This document shows, piece by piece, positions 1 through 7,379 of a DNA stretch of 12,392 nt (position 1 is its first letter; each line of letters opens with the position of its first letter). A program made the translations under genes and the position numbers. Origin of the DNA: an uncultured Collinsella sp. (lineage in GTDB: Bacteria; Actinomycetota; Coriobacteriia; Coriobacteriales; Coriobacteriaceae); contig URMZ01000040.1 of the NCBI GenBank assembly GCA_900549025.1, positions 1 through 12,392 on the forward strand. The letters run 5' to 3'. Below the pieces are notes generated by a model that saw only the letters and a list, made by a program, of their open reading frames with translations, did no database searches and was not told the origin of the DNA.

Positions 1-61
1 GCCGAATGCTCGCCATCGAAATATATCGGTGGCCCACTTCAGACTGTAATGGGGTTCCTCA
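1..61. mobile_element. Possible right end of an insertion sequence (IS21-like?) abutting the adhesin gene
   Basis: These bases do not continue the adhesin coding sequence: the adhesin frame meets TAA at 47-49, and the other two forward frames give no signal-peptide-like sequence. The stretch is AT-richer in places and ends TCCTCA at 56-61. Read from the other strand it starts TGAGG and contains AAGTGGGCCACC. TG...CA termini and GTGGCCCACTT-type subterminal repeats are features I associate from memory with IS21-family elements. No transposase coding is visible here, because the rest would lie upstream of the window. It could also be an assembly edge, an inversion junction or ordinary chromosome. 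The family assignment is inference. Confidence 0.28.
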
Positions 62-289
62 AGTGAGTCTACTGATGTAGAAAACACCAACAATGGGGAT
101 ACCGAAAAGCTGAATAGTGATGATGCCGAGAATGGCGCGAGCGAAGACGCCGCTGCCGCGGGACTGCCGTCCGACGACGCGGAGGCCAAGGGCGCCGCGC
201 AGCCTTCCGATACACAGCCTTCCGATGATGAAACTAACGATGAAAACGCTATCGCTCCCGCTGCCGTCAGTGCCGATGGCTATAACGAG
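50..289 (+). other. Open-frame N-terminal extension of the adhesin (acidic linker), lacking a usable start
   Basis: The adhesin frame stays open from codon 50 and encodes about 80 residues rich in Asp, Glu, Ser, Asn and Ala, beginning WGSSSESTDVENTNNG. Sequence of this kind normally lies just after the signal peptidase site of a secreted wall protein. There is no ATG, GTG or TTG in this frame between the stop at 47-49 and the GTG at 290, so the segment cannot be translated as it stands from an ordinary start. I read it as the first part of the mature protein after loss of the signal-peptide region. Its composition supports genuine former coding use. Confidence 0.6.
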
Positions 290-3268
290 GTGAAAGGTAA
301 TATTGCTGAGACATTTACCAATGGCGGCAAGTTCCGACTGACGGATTATGCCTATTCGGATAAGCAGATCACTATCAGCAAAAACACTGCTATCGATCTT
401 GCGGGACACATGCTCTACCGTGGTTCCGGCAACAAAGACTCCTTCTTTGTGGTCGAAAACGGAGCCACACTCACTATCGAGGATTTAGGTAAAACAAAAG
501 ACGAACAGACCCTGGTCGAAACGACGGCGGGTCATCTTGCGTCTATGGAATGGGAAGCAGGAAACGGCTCTAATAGTGGCACTCCTAAGAGTCTTACTTA
601 CTTTGAGACCAAGAGCACGCCCAATCAAGATGGACTCGGCACAACCGAGACTACGATCAGGCATGTCGTTACGGGCTTTGGCGCTATCGATGCGGCATCG
701 GACAGCGGTTCCGTAAAGCATGTGGTCACCGTTAAAGAGGGCGGCACGCTCGATCTCAAGGGCGGCATGATTACCACGGCCGCCAATCTGAGCGATGACG
801 GCCATGTGATTTTTTCTGAGGGTAAAGTCAAAATCGAAGGCGGTTACGTCACCAATGGCAACGGCGGTGGCTGGGGCGGTGGCCTGTGCATAACGGGCGA
901 GAAGGCGGGCGCGAATGCCAGTCTCGAAATGACAGGCGGCGTGGTCGCGGGAAACAAGTCGGGTTCTGGCGGCGGCATCTATGCTGACAAGGGAGCCACC
1001 CTGAAGCTTACGGGCGGAATTATCTCTGGCAACGCTACGTATGAAAACACTTGCAACAGCGGCGGCAGTCCCGAAAATGGTTATGGCGGCGGCGTCTTTA
1101 CCAAAAATGCTTGCGTTAGTATCAGCGATTCGGCAAGCATTACTAACAATCGTGTCGATTCCAATATCTCTGAATCGTTTAACAATGGCCTGCTCGGTGG
1201 CGGTGGCATTGCATGTGTAAATGGTGGCAAGCTCAGTATAACGGGTGGCTCAGTTACTGCTAACTACTCCCATGAGGCTGGCGGTGGCGTTTACGCTGGT
1301 TTTTATAACCAGACCATCGAGTTTGAAATGAGTGGCGGCACGATTGCCGGCAACGTGGCGGAGAACGCTGAGGGCGGCGGTTTGCGTATCGCTGGCGGTG
1401 ACAACACTGGTACGATGGCAACAATTAGCGCTGGTGAGAACAGCAGGATTTACATTACGAATAACAAAACGATGACGGGCAGCACTAAAGACCGCGGTGG
1501 CGACTGGGGCGGCGGTGGCGTCTTTATCCAGCAGGGCGGCAAGCTCAATATCGTAAAGACGCTGATCACTCAAAATGATGCTGGCGGCTGGGGTGGCGGC
1601 GTTGCTGCCTGCCCCACGGGCGAGACGATTGTCTCGCACTCAAATGGTGCCGCAATCTACAACAATACGGATCATGGTTTAAGTGATCACATGTCTGCCG
1701 GTGGTAATGGCAAGAACGAGGACAGCGATGCTGAGTACATTACCGATCCCTTCAAAAACGCCGGCCACAAGGATTTCTTCCTCGTGCGCAGGAAAGGCAG
1801 CGATAAGACGGTCGCAGTCGTTCTTGGAAAGATGCTTGGCAATCGCTCTGCTGGCTGGAAGGGCACCTGCGATGGCCAGGAGATCACTATCGATCCTAAT
1901 GGCGGTGCCGAGGCCACGTACATGTTCGGCTTGGAGGCCCATCCGACTGAAGATGCCATAACAAAGGCACAAGCCGCAGCTACGACCATCATCAGCGGCA
2001 ACTACTCATACACCCATGGCGGCGGCATCATGACCAACGGCGATCTCACCGTCGGTGAAGTCAGTGAACTGAGCGTTTATCCGAACATGAGGCTCAACGC
2101 CACTAAGGTGCTTGTAGATGCAGACGGAAACTCGCAAAAGCTTGAGGGACACGGGTACAAGTTTAAGGTGCTCCGCGAGGATGGTGCCACTGAGCCTTCT
2201 TGGAAAGATGACGACACATTTGATATGGGCGATTGCAGTGTTGCGGGCGAGGCGACTGTTAATCAATCAAACGGCAATATCACCTTCGACTCTGGCAAGG
2301 ACTATTCTTCGGGACAATACGTTTTCTATCTAGTTGAGGAACCCATCAGCGGTCAAAACGAATTGGACACCAGATTCGATAAGACCATTTACAAGATCGT
2401 AGCAACAGTTGATAGCAATCCGTACAAAACTAAAAAGCTCATGAGGATTGATATTAATTATTACAAGGTAAATGGAGTAATCGTCTATAAAAAGGGCGAG
2501 AAGGACATCGACTTTAAGCAACTAAATTCCGGTTACTCCGTTGATTACTTGAATGATCGCACGACAGCTGTGGTGACTATCGGTGACAGTAGCGACAACC
2601 CGACCTTTACCAACAAAATCGTGCCGTACACCTCTACCGGCTTTTGGACGCCTGCGGCGACTAAGGTCGTTAAGGGCGGCGAGATGAAAGAGTTTACACT
2701 TCAGCTTGCGACCGATGACAGTTTTCAGATAATTATTCGTGAGACCAAAACTACTGGCGATAACAAGAAGCAGACGCTTTCGTTCTTAGATGGCTCTGAT
2801 AAGGGGATTAAGTACTCGCTCTCTGATATCACGAAGAATCCCTTCACTGCCGGTGACCCTACGGGCCGTGGCGCTTCCAAGACCTTCACGTACTACGTGC
2901 GCGAGAAGAATGAGAGTTCGATTTTCTCGCATTACAAGTTCGATCAGTCGGTCTATAAGCTTGACGTCACGATGGCGGATCAGAAAAATGGCAAAATCGT
3001 TGCCACGAAGGTGACCTACACAAAGATTAAGGACGCTGACGGCAACCGCATCGACGAAGCCCCGGTGAATTACAACGACGGATCCGATACTTCTAAGCCA
3101 ACCTCCACCCCCACCTTCACCAACACCTACTCCACCTCTTTGCCCCTTTCTGGTATGTCGGGCGTCACTCTGACGTACCTTGCCGGCGCGGCGGTGCTTT
3201 GCGCTGCTGCAGCCTGGATGCACATTCGTCGCAAGGCGAATGCGAAGGGAGGTGAGCATCGTGAATAA
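290..3268 (+). CDS. 5'-truncated pilus-tip adhesin: beta-helix region plus two pilin isopeptide domains, LPLSG anchor
   Basis: This is a large cell-wall-anchored surface protein and the likely tip adhesin of the pilus. Numbering is from GTG 290, the first possible start, which lacks a convincing ribosome site; the real gene began upstream. Residues ~150-460 hold degenerate repeats (GGG followed by a hydrophobic residue, G-x-L-x-I-TGG-x-I-x-GN), typical of right-handed beta-helices. Two tandem FctA/Spy0128-like domains follow, each with plausible isopeptide residues: K606/E683/N775 and K792/E872/N945 (FTN motifs). The C-terminus has sorting signal LPLSG (951-955), a hydrophobic span and an RRK tail. 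The 3' end overlaps the next gene by 8 bases, so they share an operon. No signal peptide is encoded, so the product may stay cytosolic and the gene may be effectively a pseudogene. The body is AT-richer than its neighbours. Ligand unknown. Confidence 0.82.
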   Translation: MKGNIAETFTNGGKFRLTDYAYSDKQITISKNTAIDLAGHMLYRGSGNKDSFFVVENGATLTIEDLGKTKDEQTLVETTAGHLASMEWEAGNGSNSGTPKSLTYFETKSTPNQDGLGTTETTIRHVVTGFGAIDAASDSGSVKHVVTVKEGGTLDLKGGMITTAANLSDDGHVIFSEGKVKIEGGYVTNGNGGGWGGGLCITGEKAGANASLEMTGGVVAGNKSGSGGGIYADKGATLKLTGGIISGNATYENTCNSGGSPENGYGGGVFTKNACVSISDSASITNNRVDSNISESFNNGLLGGGGIACVNGGKLSITGGSVTANYSHEAGGGVYAGFYNQTIEFEMSGGTIAGNVAENAEGGGLRIAGGDNTGTMATISAGENSRIYITNNKTMTGSTKDRGGDWGGGGVFIQQGGKLNIVKTLITQNDAGGWGGGVAACPTGETIVSHSNGAAIYNNTDHGLSDHMSAGGNGKNEDSDAEYITDPFKNAGHKDFFLVRRKGSDKTVAVVLGKMLGNRSAGWKGTCDGQEITIDPNGGAEATYMFGLEAHPTEDAITKAQAAATTIISGNYSYTHGGGIMTNGDLTVGEVSELSVYPNMRLNATKVLVDADGNSQKLEGHGYKFKVLREDGATEPSWKDDDTFDMGDCSVAGEATVNQSNGNITFDSGKDYSSGQYVFYLVEEPISGQNELDTRFDKTIYKIVATVDSNPYKTKKLMRIDINYYKVNGVIVYKKGEKDIDFKQLNSGYSVDYLNDRTTAVVTIGDSSDNPTFTNKIVPYTSTGFWTPAATKVVKGGEMKEFTLQLATDDSFQIIIRETKTTGDNKKQTLSFLDGSDKGIKYSLSDITKNPFTAGDPTGRGASKTFTYYVREKNESSIFSHYKFDQSVYKLDVTMADQKNGKIVATKVTYTKIKDADGNRIDEAPVNYNDGSDTSKPTSTPTFTNTYSTSLPLSGMSGVTLTYLAGAAVLCAAAAWMHIRRKANAKGGEHRE

Positions 3269-4925
3269 GAATGTTTGCTCCTTCCCGATCTTGTTTGCGC
3301 TGCTTGCCCTCCTGATCGGCACCTGCGCGGTTGTGTTCCCCGCATCCGCGCAGGCCGCGCCGACCTCGACCGGTTCCATCACGGTGAGCGGCACCGTGGC
3401 GCGCAGCTACGACGCCTACCAGATCTTTAGCGCCAACGTCATCGATGGCGACAACGACGCTAAAATCGCCACCGACCTTGCCTGGGCAAGCGATGCCGTG
3501 CGCGACGCCGCGCTGCCTGTGCTGCACAGCGCCGGCATGCCCAACTCTCAGACCACCGCGCAGGAAGCTGCCGAGTGGCTCAACGCCGATTCCCACCTTA
3601 CGAGCGCGCTGAGCGCACAGCTCGCTCGTTCCCTCCAGAGCTCTGATGCCGCGTCCGTGCCCCTTAACGCGGGCACGGCGTCAGAGCTGCCCTGTGGCTA
3701 CTGGCTCATCGTCGCCGACGACGACTCCATCGCCCAGGGCGAGGCTGGTACCGCGCCGGTCATGGCCCTGGTCGGCGGCAGCGCCGTCACCGTCAAGCCC
3801 AAGGCGGCGACGCCCAAGGTCCAAAAGCACGTGCTGGAGGACAGCACCGCCGCCTGGCAGAAAGCTGCCGACGCCACGGTCGCCGACGACCTGTACTGGC
3901 GCCTCTCTGCCACGGTCCCGGTGGGTCTTACCGCCTACGACACCTATACGGTGCAGTTCGTCGACACCATGAGCGCGGGGCTCGACCCCTCCAAGGTCAC
4001 CGCGAGCATGCGCGTGTACGTGGCGGTGGGCGCGGACGGTGGCTTCGACGCCGTTTCGGCTGGCAGGGACGGCCGCGCCGGCACCGACCCTGCGAAGGAC
4101 TGGACCGACATCACGGCCCAGTGCAGGGTCTCGGTCGACGGTAAGACCTTTACCGTGCACACCGGCGACCTCATCGCCGCGCTCGGCGGGGCCGACGCCT
4201 TTACCGCGGGCGCCCGCGTGGTCGCCGTGTACAATGCGCCGCTCAACAGCGCATGCAACCACGGCATTGCCAAGGGAAACCCCAACGAGGTCTACCTGCG
4301 CTACCCGCGCTCTCCCTTTGCCGACCAGTCCGGCGACGCCGGCTTCACCCGCACGCCGAGCGACGATGCGTGCGCCTACACCTGGGATCTCGCGCTCACC
4401 AAGCGCGGCAGCGATGGCGACAAGCCGCTGCCCGGGGCGGTCCTGAGCATCGCCGACGACCGCGGCCGCACGCTAGCGGCTGACGGCACGTGGGATGCAG
4501 AGGGCAAGGCCACCGTCACCACGGGCGAGGACGGTCGCGTGACCGTCTCGGGCGTGGACTCGGGCAAGCTGGAGGTCCGCGAGCTCAAGGCGCCCAAGGG
4601 CTACACCGCCTTTGAGGGCACGCGCTCCGTGACGGTCAAGGCCGAGGGCCTGGACGTCGACCAGGTGGCCGCCGCCAAGCCCAAGCTCGCCATCACGGCC
4701 GAGTCGCCCCTGCGCGCCGACAGCGCGGACGGGTCGACGGGCAGCCTGGAGGCGTCGCTCATCAACACGCCCACCGGCACACCCCCTAGCATTACCACCG
4801 GAGGCTTTATGCCCTCGACTGGCGATATGGCAATGTACGCCGCGGCCGCCGCAGCGGTCGCCGGAGCCGCGCTCATCGTGGTCGCGCTCCTGGTCAAGCG
4901 GGGAGGTGGCAGCCATAAAGAGTAG
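3261..4925 (+). CDS. SpaA/SpaH-type LPXTG pilin with MPSTG anchor (candidate basal or accessory subunit)
   Basis: A secreted pilin subunit of 554 aa. I chose GTG 3261: it has GGGAGG eight or so bases upstream and directly begins a signal peptide (MNKNVCSFPILFALLALLIG, cleavage after ASAQA). The longer frame from TTG 3180 lies inside the upstream gene. An N-terminal pilin domain is followed by the pilin motif VTVKPK (K181 likely acceptor), then an isopeptide-forming D2 domain (~185-375, ending NEVYLRYPRS), then a CnaB-like domain with K381, E441 (VRELKAPKGY) and N502. The anchor is MPSTG (517-521), a hydrophobic span and KRGGGSHKE. It is a paralogue of the pilin at 5034 (shared GYWL, VGGS-x-V-x-V-x-PK). 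The anchor differs from those of its two neighbours, suggesting another sortase releases it, as for basal pilins; this is inference. GC is very high (47 of 60 bases in 4021-4080). Confidence 0.88.
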   Translation: MNKNVCSFPILFALLALLIGTCAVVFPASAQAAPTSTGSITVSGTVARSYDAYQIFSANVIDGDNDAKIATDLAWASDAVRDAALPVLHSAGMPNSQTTAQEAAEWLNADSHLTSALSAQLARSLQSSDAASVPLNAGTASELPCGYWLIVADDDSIAQGEAGTAPVMALVGGSAVTVKPKAATPKVQKHVLEDSTAAWQKAADATVADDLYWRLSATVPVGLTAYDTYTVQFVDTMSAGLDPSKVTASMRVYVAVGADGGFDAVSAGRDGRAGTDPAKDWTDITAQCRVSVDGKTFTVHTGDLIAALGGADAFTAGARVVAVYNAPLNSACNHGIAKGNPNEVYLRYPRSPFADQSGDAGFTRTPSDDACAYTWDLALTKRGSDGDKPLPGAVLSIADDRGRTLAADGTWDAEGKATVTTGEDGRVTVSGVDSGKLEVRELKAPKGYTAFEGTRSVTVKAEGLDVDQVAAAKPKLAITAESPLRADSADGSTGSLEASLINTPTGTPPSITTGGFMPSTGDMAMYAAAAAAVAGAALIVVALLVKRGGGSHKE

Positions 4926-5033
4926 CTGGCAGCCCCACAGAGAGCGGGGCGAGACGTAGCGAAGTAGATGCTAAGACACAGACAGATGATGACAGATCGA
5001 ATGAGTTACGAAGTAGAAAGCAGAGGAAAGAAG
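4926..5033 (+). promoter_or_regulatory. Purine-rich leader of the shaft pilin with 9-base direct repeats and a weak hairpin
   Basis: This 108-base gap separates the two pilin genes. It contains a weak 5-bp hairpin GCCCC/GGGGC (4932-4936 with 4946-4950, no T-tract, so not a convincing terminator). It also has an exact direct repeat CGAAGTAGA at 4960-4968 and 5009-5017, and GACAGAT twice (4981-4987, 4991-4997). The ribosome site GAGG at 5023-5026 decides the start at ATG 5034. An upstream in-frame ATG at 4968 would add 22 hydrophilic residues before the signal peptide and has no ribosome site. The leader could hold a promoter or an mRNA processing/stability site that raises shaft-pilin output, but no good -35/-10 pair was found. 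Confidence 0.35.
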
Positions 5034-6818
5034 ATGCACATGAACAAGAACATCGCACGCCTGGCAGTAACCGCCGGCCTCACAGCAGCGCTGAGCTTCG
5101 GCGGCGTCATGGCCCCGGTCACGATGGCGTTTGCTGCGGGTGTGCCAACGGTGGCTACGGAGAAGGGCAAGGTGTTTATCACTGACCCTGACACTGAATA
5201 TGCCACATCTTTCAAGGGCATCCAGATCTTTACCGCGAAGATCACGCAGGACAAGAAGAGCGATGGTTGGGATGATTCGGCCGCCAAGACTCTTTCTGAT
5301 ATTCAGTGGGCTCCGGGTAATGTGAAAACCCTCGTTACGACTGCACTCAAAGACGTTCCTGGAGTACCTGACGTAAATGATGACGCCCAGACGTGGGCTG
5401 AGTTCATTAATCGAGCTCAGGGCTTGAATGTCGGAAAGAATACGGCGGTTGATAATGGCACGGTTCTGGACTTGATTGCCGAGGCCTTGGAGGGGAACAA
5501 GACGCTCACTTGGACACAGCCAAGCAATTCCAGCAAGGGTAACTTTGAGAATCTGGAACATGGCTACTGGCTTTTCGTGACCGATGCGCCCGGTAAGACT
5601 AGCGGTACTGATGGCAATACCGACGCGTACACCTCACCGATCTTCACCATCGTCGGTGGCTCTGACGTTAAAGTGGCCCCCAAGAAGAGCGTCCCCAACG
5701 TGACCAAGGCCGTCATGGATGACAAAGATGGCAGCGATTTCGGCTCGTTCGATAACCCTAACAAGGCAGCTGACTCCGGAATGGATCAGTTTATCGACTA
5801 TCAGCTCACCGGTACGGTTGCGAGCAATATCAACACCTACGATAAGTATTATTACGAGTTCAAGGACGAGTTACCTGGTTCTATGTCTGCCGAACTCATG
5901 GACGATACGGATAAACCTAAAGTTACTGTACAGATCAATGGCGACGAAGTAACGTCGGGTTATGACGCTACTTACGAGAACAATGTACTCAAGGTGGTCT
6001 TTACGAACCTCAAGGCGTGCACGTGCTCGAGCGGTCCTGTCACCTTTAATGCGGACACTAAGGTGACTGTTGAGTATAAAGCCAAGCTCGACTCTTCAAA
6101 GATTTTCAAAAGCGGAGTGATGGAGGCTGACTTCCAGGGTTTGGCCGGTATGCCGCAAAAGAACAAGGTTACCCTGACTTATTCCAACAACCCGCACTCT
6201 TATTCCGATGACCCGCAATCTTCCGACAATGGCACCACGGTTGAGCACCCTGCTTATGACTACACCTATGGCATCGATGTCATCAAGGTGGGCTCCGATG
6301 ACGAAACTAAGGGGCTCGAGGGCGTTGAGTTCACGCTGCAGGAGCAGGGCGATACCGATAACTATATCAAGGCGGATGGTACCAAGACGAAGAATAGCGA
6401 GCAGGCCAAACTGACGACCGACGCAAACGGCAAGATTAACGTTGTCGGTCTTGATGAGGGTGCTTACGTCCTTGCGGAGGTCAAGCCGGCGCCTGGATAT
6501 AACAACTCCCACAGCGCTGGCATCAAGTTCACCATTACTCGTGGGACGCTTCCGGCAGACGATAAGACTGTGGTTAACCCGGGCTGCACTCCTGCTCCTG
6601 GTACCGATACGAATCTCGTCAAGGTGGCTAAAACTAAAACCGAGGCAGCTGACGGCAAGGTGCACCTCACCGTCATCGATGAGAAGGGTTCCAACCTCCC
6701 GCTCACCGGTCTTAACGGCGTGACGTTCACTTGGATCGCTGGCGGCGCGGTGCTGTGCATCGGCGTGGCGCACCTCATCCGCAGCCGTAAGCAGGCTGAG
6801 GAGTCCGAGCAGGAGTAA
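5034..6818 (+). CDS. Probable major (shaft) pilin, SpaH/EbpB-like, LPLTG anchor
   Basis: A 594-aa secreted pilin, probably polymerised by the class C sortase encoded downstream. ATG 5034 is preceded by GAGG with a 7-base gap and starts a clear signal peptide (MHMNKNIARLAVTAGLTAAL, cleavage near MAFAA/GVP). The N-terminal domain ends in the pilin motif VKVAPKK (K217/K218 candidate acceptor lysines). An isopeptide D2 domain spans ~220-405 (ends KNKVTLTYSNNP). A CnaB domain follows with K418, E482 (LAEVKPAPGY) and an Asp (D549) where many relatives have Asn, so a Lys-Asp bond is possible. Sorting signal LPLTG is at 555-559, then a hydrophobic span and RSRK tail. Cysteines C329, C331 and C518 are unusual for a pilin. 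It closes the structural operon; a strong terminator follows. Calling it the shaft rests on last position, the separate leader and architecture, and is inference. Confidence 0.9.
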   Translation: MHMNKNIARLAVTAGLTAALSFGGVMAPVTMAFAAGVPTVATEKGKVFITDPDTEYATSFKGIQIFTAKITQDKKSDGWDDSAAKTLSDIQWAPGNVKTLVTTALKDVPGVPDVNDDAQTWAEFINRAQGLNVGKNTAVDNGTVLDLIAEALEGNKTLTWTQPSNSSKGNFENLEHGYWLFVTDAPGKTSGTDGNTDAYTSPIFTIVGGSDVKVAPKKSVPNVTKAVMDDKDGSDFGSFDNPNKAADSGMDQFIDYQLTGTVASNINTYDKYYYEFKDELPGSMSAELMDDTDKPKVTVQINGDEVTSGYDATYENNVLKVVFTNLKACTCSSGPVTFNADTKVTVEYKAKLDSSKIFKSGVMEADFQGLAGMPQKNKVTLTYSNNPHSYSDDPQSSDNGTTVEHPAYDYTYGIDVIKVGSDDETKGLEGVEFTLQEQGDTDNYIKADGTKTKNSEQAKLTTDANGKINVVGLDEGAYVLAEVKPAPGYNNSHSAGIKFTITRGTLPADDKTVVNPGCTPAPGTDTNLVKVAKTKTEAADGKVHLTVIDEKGSNLPLTGLNGVTFTWIAGGAVLCIGVAHLIRSRKQAEESEQE

Positions 6819-6918
6819 CGCTCGCTCACCCATCCCTTTGGCAGGTGGGATGTGATGGCCATGAGACTTGCGGACACTTTTCTCGTCCATCCACGTTCTT
6901 GCTTTGCCATTCTCTTTT

Positions 6919-6958
6919 CGGGGCAGACTTCGCACTGGAGTCTGCCCCGTTTTTTTTT
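6919..6958 (+). terminator. Strong intrinsic terminator of the pilin operon
   Basis: A perfect 11-bp stem CGGGGCAGACT (6919-6929) / AGTCTGCCCCG (6939-6949) with a 9-base loop is followed at once by nine T residues (6950-6958). It lies 100 bases after the shaft pilin stop and would end the pilin transcript, separating it from the small membrane gene and the sortase. Confidence 0.93.
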
Positions 6959-7124
6959 GGACAACGTAGCCACCCTCCATTGCCCGATGGATCAAGCATA
7001 TGAATATCGAACAAATGTTTGTCAAAATCGCGTTTACCAGCTGTGGGTGCATACACTCGCAGTAAAATGGCTTTGCGACGCATCCCGTGCGCGGGCGGCC
7101 GACGACTCGATCGGAGGTCACCAT
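6959..7124 (+). promoter_or_regulatory. Intergenic control region of the small membrane gene; weak promoter candidates
   Basis: Together with 6819-6918 this makes a gene-free stretch of about 306 bases. The first part holds a weak CATCCC/GGGATG hairpin (6831-6836 with 6847-6852) and the terminator. The part after the terminator is locally AT-rich and contains a LexA-like inverted repeat (7008-7021). Possible promoters are TTGCCC (6980) with GAATAT (7002), which abuts that repeat, or a -10-like TAAAAT at 7063-7068 with no recognisable -35. None is convincing alone. I see no tRNA, riboswitch or convincing coding on either strand. Confidence 0.35.
7008..7021. promoter_or_regulatory. LexA-like (SOS-box-like) operator
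   Basis: The sequence CGAACAAATGTTTG has the form CGAAC-N4-GTTyG and matches the Gram-positive/actinobacterial LexA box (CGAAC-N4-GTTCG type) with one arm mismatch, T for C. It lies just after a possible promoter and 104 bases upstream of the start of a small membrane gene. This supports, but does not prove, DNA-damage control of that gene. A 14-base site can arise by chance, so confidence is moderate. Confidence 0.42.
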
Positions 7125-7274
7125 ATGCTGAAATTCCTTAACGCGCTCGCCGCCCTCGCGGCGGTGGGTACGTTCGTCATCGCGTTTCTTGACTCGTATG
7201 AGGTTCGGTTTAAGGTCCGTAGGCGCACGCGCGGTGCGGACGGTGGACGGCATTTGCGTCGAAAGCGCAAATAA
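7125..7274 (+). CDS. Small single-span membrane protein with a strongly basic tail (49 aa), function unknown
   Basis: ATG 7125 follows an ideal ribosome site, GGAGG at 7113-7117, with a 7-base gap. The frame runs 49 codons to TAA. Residues ~4-22 form one hydrophobic Ala/Leu/Val/Phe segment (LNALAALAAVGTFVIAFL). After Asp-Ser-Tyr-Glu comes a tail in which 12 of the last 22 residues are Lys or Arg (ends LRRKRK). The positive-inside rule predicts the tail in the cytoplasm, where it could touch nucleic acid or acidic lipid. I do not recognise a family. It sits between two terminator-like hairpins and so is probably its own transcript, perhaps under the LexA-like box upstream. SOS-induced small membrane division inhibitors are one precedent for such a gene, but similarity to them is only in size and topology. 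It could also relate to pilus assembly by position alone. Confidence 0.62.
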   Translation: MLKFLNALAALAAVGTFVIAFLDSYEVRFKVRRRTRGADGGRHLRRKRK

Positions 7275-7275
7275 G

Positions 7276-7304
7276 AATGCCCGGGGGTCGGATCCCGGGC
7301 ATTT
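7276..7304 (+). terminator. Hairpin terminator after the small membrane gene
   Basis: A perfect 10-bp stem AATGCCCGGG (7276-7285) / CCCGGGCATT (7294-7303) has an 8-base loop and starts just after the TAA of the 49-aa gene. The T-tract is short (TTT), so termination may be incomplete. Confidence 0.65.
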
Positions 7305-7379
7305 AACAAAAGCTGAAAACTAGGCCGCCCGCGCTCTCGTACACTTACGCGGGGTGCGTCGTTTTCTATTGACATTGTA

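Noticed and set aside
6..77. Short frame ATG 6 to TAG 77 as a replacement start for the adhesin by frameshift
   Set aside because: The encoded 23 residues are not signal-peptide-like and there is no homopolymer long enough to suggest slippage into the adhesin frame.
3180..3260. Longer start (TTG 3180) for the middle pilin
   Set aside because: It overlaps the adhesin anchor region, has no ribosome site there, and would place about 27 extra residues ahead of an obvious signal peptide beginning at GTG 3261.
4968..5033. Upstream ATG 4968 for the shaft pilin
   Set aside because: It adds 22 polar residues before the signal peptide and lacks a ribosome site, while ATG 5034 has GAGG at good spacing.
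6096..7253. 385-codon minus-strand open frame crossing the shaft pilin end, its terminator and the small membrane gene
   Set aside because: It runs antisense through a clear pilin and through a strong terminator hairpin, and its translation looks like shadow sequence.
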